Origin: an uncultured Selenomonas sp.
GTDB lineage: Bacteria > Bacillota > Negativicutes > Selenomonadales > Selenomonadaceae
Direction: 5' to 3'
Assembly (NCBI GenBank): GCA_905372355.1
Contig: CAJPOT010000003.1
Location: 124,001-188,000, forward strand
Length of the DNA: 64,000 nt
Shown: one piece after another, positions 56,211-64,000 of the stretch
Position numbering within the stretch: the stretch's first letter is position 1
Layout of the letters: each line of letters begins with the position of its first letter
Made by a program: the position numbers and the translations under genes
The notes under the pieces: generated by a model
Databases searched by the model: none
Told to the model about the DNA's origin: nothing
What the model saw: only the letters and a program-made list of their open reading frames with translations

Positions 56211-57368
56211 TCAACCCCCTATTTCCTGCAGGAAGCCCTGCGCCACGCGCCGCGCCTCGCCATCGGCGGCGAAGAGATCGTCCAGCGTCGGCGCCTTCTG
56301 CACGGCGCACTTCTCCATCGTGCGCTCGATGATCGCATAGATGTCGAGGAAGTGGATTCTCCCCGCCAGGAATGCCGCGACGGCCACCTCGTTCGCTGCG
56401 TTCATGATGCACGGCATCGTGCCGCCCGCACGCCCCGCCTCGTAGGCGAGAGGAAGTCCGCGAAACGTCGCTGTGTCGGGCTTTTCAAAAGAAAGATGCG
56501 CGAGCTTGGAAAAGTCCAACCGCTCAAAAGTCGAAGACTGACGCTTCGGATACGTCAGCGCGTACTGGATCGGCAGGCGCATGTCGGCCGGTCCGATCTG
56601 TGCTATGACGGCGCCGTCCTTGAAGCCAACCATCGAATGGATGATGCTCTCAGGATGGACGACGACCTCGATCGCATCGTATGGCGCATCGTAGAGCCAA
56701 TGCGCCTCGATGACCTCAAGCCCCTTATTGACGAGCGTAGCAGAGTCGATCGTGATTTTCTGCCCCATCTGCCACGTCGGGTGCGCAAGGCACTCCTCGA
56801 CCGTCGCCTTCTTGAGCGCGTCCTGCGTCTTTCCTCGGAAGGGGCCGCCCGAAGCCGTGAGGATGATGCGCTCGACGCATCTTGCCTCCTCGCCCTGCAG
56901 GCACTGAAAGAGCGCCGAGTGCTCGCTGTCGACGGGCAGGATCGCCGCGCCCATCTCACGCGCCTTCGCCATGACGAGTTCGCCCGCGACGACGAGCGTC
57001 TCCTTGTTCGCGAGCGCGATATCCTTCCTCGCTTCGAGCGCCTTCATCGTCGGTGCAAGCCCCGCAAACCCCATCATGCTCGTGACGACGATGTCCGCCG
57101 CCGGATATGCCGCCGCCTCGATGAAGGCGTCGCGACCACCTTCGATGCGCGTCTTGCCGCCGTACCGCGCCTTGAGCCTCGCCGCCGCCGCCTCATCGGC
57201 AAGCACGGCAAGCTCAGGGGAGAGCGCTTCGATCTGCTTCTCCAACAATTCGTCGCTAGCGTTCGCCGCGAGCACGGAAACAGTAAAAAGCTCCGGATGT
57301 GCAAGTGCCACATCAACCGTCTGGCGTCCAATCGAACCCGTAGAACCCAAGATTGCAATATTCTTCAT
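56211..57368 (-). CDS. dxr: 1-deoxy-D-xylulose 5-phosphate reductoisomerase
   Basis: A 385-aa Dxr (IspC), the NADPH-dependent committed enzyme of the MEP isoprenoid pathway. ILGSTGSIGRQTVDV is the NADPH motif, and ILPVDSEHSALFQCL and TASGGPFRGK are active-site blocks. It follows cdsA after 3 nt. The pathway supplies undecaprenyl diphosphate made by UppS, encoded two genes upstream. Confidence 0.97.
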   Translation of the reverse strand: MKNIAILGSTGSIGRQTVDVALAHPELFTVSVLAANASDELLEKQIEALSPELAVLADEAAAARLKARYGGKTRIEGGRDAFIEAAAYPAADIVVTSMMGFAGLAPTMKALEARKDIALANKETLVVAGELVMAKAREMGAAILPVDSEHSALFQCLQGEEARCVERIILTASGGPFRGKTQDALKKATVEECLAHPTWQMGQKITIDSATLVNKGLEVIEAHWLYDAPYDAIEVVVHPESIIHSMVGFKDGAVIAQIGPADMRLPIQYALTYPKRQSSTFERLDFSKLAHLSFEKPDTATFRGLPLAYEAGRAGGTMPCIMNAANEVAVAAFLAGRIHFLDIYAIIERTMEKCAVQKAPTLDDLFAADGEARRVAQGFLQEIGG

Positions 57369-57371
57369 ACA

Positions 57372-58202
57372 TCAAACTCCTGCCAAGCCGAAGACCTGAA
57401 TAAAATAATAGACGAAAGGTGCTGTGAACATCACGCTGTCAAAACGGTCGAGGACGCCGCCGTGCCCCGGGATGAGCCGCCCCGAATCCTTGACGCCCGC
57501 ATAGCGCTTGATGACGGATTCGGCGAGATCGCCGACCGTTGCCACGAGCGCGAGAAGCACACCGAGCAGCGCCATCAACGGCACGGAAAAGCCAAGAGCA
57601 CAGCCGAGCGCCGCGACGACTGCCGTCGTGCCGACAAGGCCGCCAAGAAATCCTTCGACCGTCTTCTTCGGACTGATTGCGGGGCACAGTTTACGCCTGC
57701 CGAAGAACGAGCCGGCGAAGTAAGCGAACGTGTCGCTCGACCATGTGCCGAGGAACATGATCCAAAGGAACGCGCAGCCAAGCGTCATATCGCCGGCGGG
57801 CGTTGCGAGAACGACATCCTGCGCCAGGAAGCGCAGCAGGATCAGATGCGCGAAAGAAAAGCCGACATAGACGATCCCTGCGATGGAAAAGCAAGCCTGA
57901 TCGACGGCAAAAGCCTCATGGCGAAAGACAGCCTCGGCAAAAACGAGGAGCACAGCAAACGTCGCGATTGCGACGAGCCACGCGCTTCCCCACAGCCAGG
58001 CGGCAGTGCCGAAGAGCGAGATAGCGATGAAGCCGACAAGTCTCGCGAGAGGCTTTCCTAAATGATCGAACGCCGACGCGTACTCGTGCCATGCAGCGAA
58101 CGAAAGCACAATGGCAAAAACGGCATAGAGCCAGCCTCCCTGCATAATGACGAAGGCTGCGAGCGCTATGCCGACAACGCCCGTGATAATCCTTGTAAGC
58201 AA
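57372..58202 (-). CDS. cdsA: Phosphatidate cytidylyltransferase
   Basis: A 276-aa polytopic membrane enzyme that makes CDP-diacylglycerol. The CDP-alcohol signature region near the C-terminus reads GDLAESVIKRYAGVKDSGRLIPGHGGVLDRFDS. I set the start at TTG 58202, giving (M)LTRIITGVVGI as in typical CdsA proteins and a suitable distance to AGAGG; a GTG at 58211 overlaps that site. Confidence 0.95.
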   Translation of the reverse strand: MLTRIITGVVGIALAAFVIMQGGWLYAVFAIVLSFAAWHEYASAFDHLGKPLARLVGFIAISLFGTAAWLWGSAWLVAIATFAVLLVFAEAVFRHEAFAVDQACFSIAGIVYVGFSFAHLILLRFLAQDVVLATPAGDMTLGCAFLWIMFLGTWSSDTFAYFAGSFFGRRKLCPAISPKKTVEGFLGGLVGTTAVVAALGCALGFSVPLMALLGVLLALVATVGDLAESVIKRYAGVKDSGRLIPGHGGVLDRFDSVMFTAPFVYYFIQVFGLAGV

Positions 58203-58232
58203 ATCAAGCACCTCTTTGTTGGAGCAATCCTT

Positions 58233-59009
58233 TTATTTCCCCTTAATTCCGCCAAAGCGCCGCTCGCGGCTCGCGTAGTCGCGAAGTGCCTCCATGAAGC
58301 ATTCAGGCTTGAAATCCGGCCAATTCGTCTCCGTGAACCAGAACTCCGCATACGCCGCCTGCCACAACAGGAAATTGCTCAGGCGCATGTCGCCGCTCGT
58401 GCGGATGACAAGGTCAACGGGCGGCAATTCCTTCGTATCGAGCGACGCCTGAAAAAGCTCTGGCGTGATTTCCTCCGGCGAAAGCTCTCCCGCCTGTACC
58501 TTCTCAGCCAGCCCCTGCACGACGCGGCAAATCTCGTCCTGCCCGCCGTAGTTGACAGCGACGCAGAAGTGTACGCCCGTATTGTTCTTCATCAGTTCTT
58601 CGGCATGGCGCACGCGCCGAATCAGCTCGGGCGTCAATTCATCGACGCGTCCGATGAAGCGGATGCGCACATTTTTCTCGTGCATCTCTCTTTCTTCCTT
58701 ATCGAGATACTCAGAAAAGAGCCGCATAAGGAAATCGACCTCGTCATTCGGCCTCTTCCAGTTTTCCGTTGAAAACGCATAGACCGTCAGAACTTCCAAC
58801 TTCAAATCGATCGCCGTATCCAAGATATCATGCAGCGTATCTACGCCCGCGCGATGACCGACTGTGCGCAAGAATCCCTGCCCCTTCGCCCAACGTCCGT
58901 TGCCGTCCATGATGACGGCAACATGGCGCGGCAGACGCGAGCGCTCGATATCGACAGGAGTCACTTCATTCTTCTTTGTTGCGGACTTGCCAAAAATCTT
59001 CTTCCACAT
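58233..59009 (-). CDS. uppS: Undecaprenyl diphosphate synthase (isoprenyl transferase)
   Basis: A 258-aa cis-prenyltransferase. HVAVIMDGNGRWAKGQG carries the catalytic Asp, and VYAFSTENWKRPNDEVDFLM and DLVIRTSGDMRLSNFLLWQAAYAE are conserved substrate sites. It makes the C55 carrier lipid for peptidoglycan and polysaccharide assembly. GGGGAG precedes the ATG. It is the first gene of the isoprenoid/envelope series and lies downstream of a duplicated -10 element. Confidence 0.96.
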   Translation of the reverse strand: MWKKIFGKSATKKNEVTPVDIERSRLPRHVAVIMDGNGRWAKGQGFLRTVGHRAGVDTLHDILDTAIDLKLEVLTVYAFSTENWKRPNDEVDFLMRLFSEYLDKEEREMHEKNVRIRFIGRVDELTPELIRRVRHAEELMKNNTGVHFCVAVNYGGQDEICRVVQGLAEKVQAGELSPEEITPELFQASLDTKELPPVDLVIRTSGDMRLSNFLLWQAAYAEFWFTETNWPDFKPECFMEALRDYASRERRFGGIKGK

Positions 59010-59074
59010 ATACGCTCCCCTTACCAGTCATGGGTTCTCATCATGTCCACATTTTTATTACAGAGATCTCACGA

Positions 59075-59106
59075 AATCATTATAGCATGGAATCATTATA
59101 GCATGG
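59075..59106 (-). promoter_or_regulatory. Tandem duplication of an extended -10 element upstream of uppS
   Basis: The 16-nt unit AATCATTATAGCATGG occurs twice in direct succession. On the minus strand each copy reads as TGCTATAAT, an extended -10. A TGGATA -35-like hexamer (59118-59123) lies 17 nt before the farther copy. Both copies face uppS. Confidence 0.65.
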
Positions 59107-59451
59107 AAAAAGAAGCATATCCATAGTATATTTTAGCAGCTGTCAGCGAAGGGATGCAACCAATGAGATCACGATGTTATCGTTTGCGCTTGACAACAGA
59201 AAACAGACACGAAAATCTAATTCCAACTCCGTCGATGTACCTGTTCCCAGCTTTTTGAGGTTCTCTGGGAAGGCTCTGTTACGTGTGCCCTTTTCTGAGC
59301 GTCTGTACGATTTCATTTCCATATTATCAAGTTTCTATCACACAGAACAAAGCATCTGCCCAACGATTCTTTCTTCCGCACTCTATCCCTTTCCGCCTTC
59401 CTATGGTATGATGAGAAAAACCGTGTATACCCTCGACAAAAGGAGGATGTC
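59107..59451. other. Intergenic region between uppS and the Fur-family gene
   Basis: About 345 nt without a convincing gene. It is AT-richer than the surroundings. A possible -10 TATGAT (59407-59412) for the Fur-family gene is the only element I can support; its -35 is poor. Confidence 0.5.
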
Positions 59452-59880
59452 ATGACTGAAGATCATCTGGAACTCCTACGCTCCAAAGGCTACAAGCTGA
59501 CCCCGCAACGGCGCGCCGTCCTCGACGCTTTCCATGAATGCGATCCCTTCCCCACGGCGCAGCAGCTTCTTGCCACCGTGCGCAAGAAGCATTCCAATGT
59601 TTCTCTCGATACGATCTATCGCAACCTCGCGCTCCTCTCGAATCTCGGCATTATTCATGAAATCTATCGCGCAGCGGGAAACGTCTACGAGATCGTCGAG
59701 CCAGGTCATCACCATCACCATCTCGTCTGTACGGAATGCGGCAAGACGGAATGCATCGATATCTGTCCCATGCAGGAAGCCTACACGAAGGAAGCCGAGA
59801 AAAAAGGGTTCCTCATCACGGGGCACATCTTTGAATTCTACGGCATCTGCCAAGAGTGCCGTGAAAAGAAAGGCCTTTGA
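59452..59880 (+). CDS. Fur-family metalloregulator (Zur/Fur/PerR type)
   Basis: A 142-aa Fur-family regulator. The winged helix covers the first 80 residues (LTPQRRAVLDAF, SLDTIYRNLALLSNLG), followed by the metal-binding HHHHH-LVCTECG segment; two CxxC pairs (Cys93/96 and Cys133/136) form the structural zinc site. AAAAGGAGGATG precedes the ATG. The adjacent downstream gene encodes a ZnuA-like lipoprotein and a perfect palindrome lies between, so a zinc or manganese regulator (Zur- or Mur-like) is plausible; Fur or PerR cannot be excluded. Confidence 0.92.
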   Translation: MTEDHLELLRSKGYKLTPQRRAVLDAFHECDPFPTAQQLLATVRKKHSNVSLDTIYRNLALLSNLGIIHEIYRAAGNVYEIVEPGHHHHHLVCTECGKTECIDICPMQEAYTKEAEKKGFLITGHIFEFYGICQECREKKGL

Positions 59881-59938
59881 TACTTTCTTCCCAACAAAAA
59901 CAAGCTTGCCAAACAAGCTCTCCTGTGCTATTCTATCA

Positions 59939-59956
59939 AATAGTAAAATTACTATT
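59939..59956. promoter_or_regulatory. Putative Fur-family operator upstream of the ZnuA-like gene
   Basis: A perfect inverted repeat, AATAGTAA-AA-TTACTATT, in the short gap after the Fur-family gene and before the ZnuA-like start at 60006. Size and AT-rich symmetry resemble Fur/Zur/PerR boxes. Confidence 0.55.
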
Positions 59957-60005
59957 CAAAGGGAAATCATTCATGTTGTTTCCCCACGCACAGGAGGTCA
60001 TTCTT

Positions 60006-60905
60006 TTGAAACGCAAAAACATGCTCTTTTGCCTTCTCGCCTCTCTCTGCCTGCTCCTCACAGGATGCGGCAGCACGAACACGGCGGGAGGCGGCAAGGA
60101 CGGATCTTTCCACATCGTCACGTCCTTCTACCCCATGTACGTCGCCACCATCAACATCACGCAGGGCGTCGACGGCGTGACCGTCACCAACATGACGAAG
60201 CCGCAGACAGGCTGCCTGCACGACTACCAGCTCATGACCGAGGACATGAAGACGCTCGAAAAGGCCGATGCCTTCGTCATCAACGGCGCAGGCATGGAGA
60301 GCTTCCTCGACAAGGTCGTCGAGCAGCAGAAGAACCTCAAGATCATCGACGCCTCCAAGGGCATCGAGCTTCTGAAAGACGACGATGAGGAAAATCCGCA
60401 CGTTTGGCTCAGCGTCACCGACGCCATCCTGCAAGTGAAGAACATCGCCGAGCAGCTCAAGGCAGCCGACCCCAAGCACGCCGACGCCTATGAGAAGAAC
60501 GCCGCCGCCTACATCAAGAAACTCGAAGCGCTCAAGGCCGAGATGCACGCCGAACTCGACACGGTGCCGAACAAGGACATCGTGACCTTCCACGAAGCCT
60601 TCCCCTACTTCGCCAAGGAATTCGGCCTCAACATCATCAGCGTCGTCGAGCGCGAGCCGGGCACCGAGCCGACGCCCGCCGAGCTGCAGGCGACGATCGA
60701 ACAGGTCAAGAAACTGCCCGTCAAGGTTCTCTTCACCGAGCCGCAGTACTCGCCAAGCGCCGCTGAAACCATCGCGCGCGAGACAGGCGCGAAGATCTAC
60801 ACGCTCGATCCCGTCGTCACAGGCGAGGCGAACGAGCAAGCGCTCAACGCCTACATCGACACCATGAAGAAGAACATGGAAACGCTGAAGACGGCGCTGC
60901 AGTAA
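60006..60905 (+). CDS. ZnuA/TroA-type metal-binding lipoprotein
   Basis: A 299-aa cluster 9 substrate-binding protein. The TTG at 60006 is the start: AGGAGG lies 7 nt upstream and the result is a clean lipoprotein signal (LLTGC, Cys21). The four metal ligands of Zn/Mn binders are visible as CLHDYQ, NPHVWLS, FHEAFPYF and TLDPVV. No permease or ATPase gene follows; the next gene is a recombinase, so the importer partners must be elsewhere. The acidic/His loop found in strict zinc binders is absent, leaving zinc or manganese open. Confidence 0.88.
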   Translation: MKRKNMLFCLLASLCLLLTGCGSTNTAGGGKDGSFHIVTSFYPMYVATINITQGVDGVTVTNMTKPQTGCLHDYQLMTEDMKTLEKADAFVINGAGMESFLDKVVEQQKNLKIIDASKGIELLKDDDEENPHVWLSVTDAILQVKNIAEQLKAADPKHADAYEKNAAAYIKKLEALKAEMHAELDTVPNKDIVTFHEAFPYFAKEFGLNIISVVEREPGTEPTPAELQATIEQVKKLPVKVLFTEPQYSPSAAETIARETGAKIYTLDPVVTGEANEQALNAYIDTMKKNMETLKTALQ

Positions 60906-60954
60906 GCCTGCCGTTGCAAAAGAAGAACCCGATTTCACAAACTTTCCCGAAAAG

Positions 60955-60995
60955 AAAGCGGATGCACCTCGAAGCCATCGAGCTGCATCCGCTTT
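60955..60995 (+). terminator. Terminator after the ZnuA-like gene
   Basis: A stem AAAGCGGATGCA/TGCATCCGCTTT with an inner CTCGA/TCGAG helix, followed by TTTTTCC. Confidence 0.85.
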
Positions 60996-61073
60996 TTCCA
61001 TCTGGAAAAAATCCAAGATTCTTGTATAATGGTGATACTGCTGAATGAATTTTGACACATGAGGTGTTTTGTG

Positions 61074-62054
61074 ATGGATGTACGCGACGATTTCCTGCTC
61101 GCCAAGAACCAGCAGGTCGAGCAGAATGAGAAACTTTCCGCCAAGAGCAAGCGGCGCATGCAGAAGAGCAAATCGTTCAATACGATCAAATCATACGCGA
61201 GCGATTGGAACGATTTCGCCGACTGGTGCGAGCATCACCAGACTGCTTCCCTGCCCGCAGAGCCCGAGACCATCGTCAACTACATCAATGACCTCGCGGA
61301 CAATGCGAAGGCGAACACGGTCTCGCGCCGCGTCACCGCCATCTCGGAGAACCACATCGCCGCCGGCTACAAGCGCGACAATCCCGCCCACTCGGGACTC
61401 GTGCGAAACGCCATGTCAGCCATCCGCAGGGAGAAGGGAACGTTCCAGCACGGCAAGGCGCCGATCCTCCTGGAGACGCTCTATCTGATCGCCGACGGCT
61501 TCGGCACGGACGAGGCCTCGATTCGTGACAAGGCGCTGCTCCTCCTCGGCTTTGCAGGAGCGTTCCGCCGCTCGGAACTCGTCGCGCTCACGGTCGAGGA
61601 TGTCAGCTTCTCCGCCGAAGGCATGGTCGTCTTCATCGGCAAATCGAAGGGCGACCAACTCGGCAAGGGAAGCTATATTGGCATTCCCTATGCGCCCGAC
61701 AAGGAAATCTGCGCCGTGCGTGCGCTGCGTGCGTGGCTCTCCCTCAGCGGCATCAAAAAAGGGCCGCTCTTCCGCCCCTTCAAGCGCAATCATGAACTGC
61801 GCGATACGCAGCTTTCGGACAAGTCCGTGGCGCTCATCGTCAAGAAGTACATCAAAAAAGCCGGCCTCAGCGAGGAGGATTTTGCCGGGCACAGCCTGCG
61901 CCGAGGCTTCGCGACGAGCGCCGCGCAGCACGATGTCGACGCCTTGACCATCATGCGCCAGACGCGCCACAAATCGGAGAAGATGGTGCACCGCTACATC
62001 GAGCAGGGAAACATCTTCAAGGACAATCCGCTCGCTCGCATGTACGGCAAATGA
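61074..62054 (+). CDS. Orphan tyrosine recombinase/integrase
   Basis: A 326-aa tyrosine recombinase. The N-terminal core-binding domain (SFNTIKSYASDWNDFADWCEHH) is followed by the catalytic domain with Arg in AGAFRRSELVAL, Lys in GKSKGDQLG, HSLRRGFAT, RQTRHKS and the nucleophile Tyr in VHRYIEQG. The ATG at 61074 follows GAGGTG. There are no phage, excisionase or transposition genes beside it and no repeats that look like att sites. It could be a domesticated integrase or a Xer-like resolvase; its base composition is like that of the neighbours. Confidence 0.9.
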   Translation: MDVRDDFLLAKNQQVEQNEKLSAKSKRRMQKSKSFNTIKSYASDWNDFADWCEHHQTASLPAEPETIVNYINDLADNAKANTVSRRVTAISENHIAAGYKRDNPAHSGLVRNAMSAIRREKGTFQHGKAPILLETLYLIADGFGTDEASIRDKALLLLGFAGAFRRSELVALTVEDVSFSAEGMVVFIGKSKGDQLGKGSYIGIPYAPDKEICAVRALRAWLSLSGIKKGPLFRPFKRNHELRDTQLSDKSVALIVKKYIKKAGLSEEDFAGHSLRRGFATSAAQHDVDALTIMRQTRHKSEKMVHRYIEQGNIFKDNPLARMYGK

Positions 62055-62093
62055 GGAACAAGCGCGATACAAGGCGATGCTGTGACCGATACG

Positions 62094-62152
62094 ATACGAA
62101 AAAGAGAAGAGGCTGCAGGCAAAAGTGCTACGGCCTCTTCTCTTTTTCGTAT
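62094..62152. terminator. Long bidirectional hairpin terminator between the recombinase and pyrR
   Basis: A perfect 20-bp stem (arms at 62094-62113 and 62133-62152) with a 19-nt loop. The A/G-rich left arm and T-rich right arm allow it to serve both convergent genes. Confidence 0.85.
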
Positions 62153-62159
62153 GCAGATG

Positions 62160-63696
<1,537 letters not shown>

Positions 63697-63697
63697 G

Positions 63698-64000
63698 TCA
63701 AGCGTCCTCCGCAGGGTGCATCTTGAAGAGGATGGCGTAGATGATGGCCGCGACGCCGACGACGATGGCGATGTCCGCGATATTGAAGACCGGCCATATA
63801 CGGAAATCAAAGAAGTCGATGACATGCCCGAAGCGCACGCGGTCGATCAGATTGCCCAGGGCGCCGCCGAGCAGGAGTGCCGTGCCGCAGCGAAAGATGC
63901 GGCACTGGCGGCGGATGTAGGGCGAGAAAAGGCCGCCCAAGATGACGATGACGATGCCCATGACGATAAAAAAAGAGCGCTGATGGGCGAGGATGCCGAA
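63698..64000 (-). CDS. lspA: Lipoprotein signal peptidase, N-terminus cut by window
   Basis: The last 100 codons of a signal peptidase II gene that begins beyond the right edge. The first visible residues FGIL belong to the NxGAAFGIL block; the catalytic Asp pair is in [21 protein letters not shown] and [12 protein letters not shown]. LspA removes the signal peptide of prolipoproteins after Lgt action. The lspA-rluD-pyrR order is common in Firmicutes. Confidence 0.93.
   Translation of the reverse strand, partial: FGILAHQRSFFIVMGIVIVILGGLFSPYIRRQCRIFRCGTALLLGGALGNLIDRVRFGHVIDFFDFRIWPVFNIADIAIVVGVAAIIYAILFKMHPAEDA

Noticed and set aside
59174..59455. 93-codon open frame between uppS and the Fur-family gene
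   Set aside because: No ribosome site, no recognisable domain, composition unlike coding neighbours, and it runs into the Fur-family promoter and start.
61074..62152. Integrated phage or genomic island at the recombinase gene
   Set aside because: No att-like direct repeats, phage genes or composition shift flank it; neighbours on both sides are ordinary chromosomal genes.

Overview
The window looks like chromosome from a Gram-negative Firmicute of the class Negativicutes, most likely a Selenomonas-type member of the Selenomonadaceae. The evidence is mixed character: outer-membrane machinery (TonB-dependent receptor, Lgt, LspA, RseP) beside Firmicute-type genes (RNA polymerase delta-like protein, PyrR, the DUF1934-argS pair) and the dense GC-rich coding typical of that group. 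This assignment is inferred from gene content only. No rRNA, tRNA, CRISPR array, insertion sequence or prophage was seen. Many starts are TTG or GTG placed 6-9 nt after a strong AGGAGG-type ribosome site.

Region 1 (1-16.2 kb, all minus strand) is the most unusual part. A cobalamin riboswitch with its own terminator precedes a close-packed set of eleven genes. In transcription order they are a TonB receptor, a BtuF-like lipoprotein, a SPASM radical SAM enzyme, ChlI-like and ChlD-like chelatase motor subunits, CbiZ (adenosylcobinamide amidohydrolase), a CobN/ChlH-type large chelatase subunit, a second BtuF-like lipoprotein, a NifH/BchL-like ATPase and two nitrogenase component-1-like proteins, the last cut by the left edge. 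The set resembles Mg-chelatase plus dark protochlorophyllide reductase (BchHID + BchLNB), but sits in a non-phototroph and is wired to B12. I infer a corrinoid or tetrapyrrole uptake and remodelling system.

Region 2 (16.2-37.2 kb) is mostly housekeeping: a radical SAM protein and pth, a Cys-rich redox-type protein, mutY, a HAD phosphatase, an unknown 309-aa protein, holA, a 2-hydroxyacid dehydrogenase, an EamA exporter, transketolase, an aminotransferase, lysC, an RluA-type synthase, adjacent class II and class I fructose-bisphosphate aldolases, a polysaccharide deacetylase, lgt, nfo and an M20 amidohydrolase. Several consensus promoters and hairpin terminators separate these units.

Region 3 (37.2-42.5 kb) is a complete five-gene Nik/Dpp-type ABC importer on the minus strand. 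It is preceded by a second cobalamin riboswitch with an overlapping terminator, which makes it a candidate cobalt or corrinoid importer and ties it to region 1 as one B12 regulon.

Region 4 (42.5-59.1 kb, minus strand) holds mazG, a nitroreductase, a GH84 glycosidase joined to pyrG, a delta-like protein, argS, DUF1934, a DUF697-like protein, a secreted cupin, a patatin-like protein, a small DUF5348-like protein, and the envelope/isoprenoid series uppS-cdsA-dxr-rseP-ispG-proS.

Region 5 (59.1-64.0 kb) has a Fur-family regulator next to an orphan ZnuA-like lipoprotein with a perfect palindrome between them, an orphan tyrosine recombinase, and the minus-strand set lspA-rluD-pyrR cut by the right edge.
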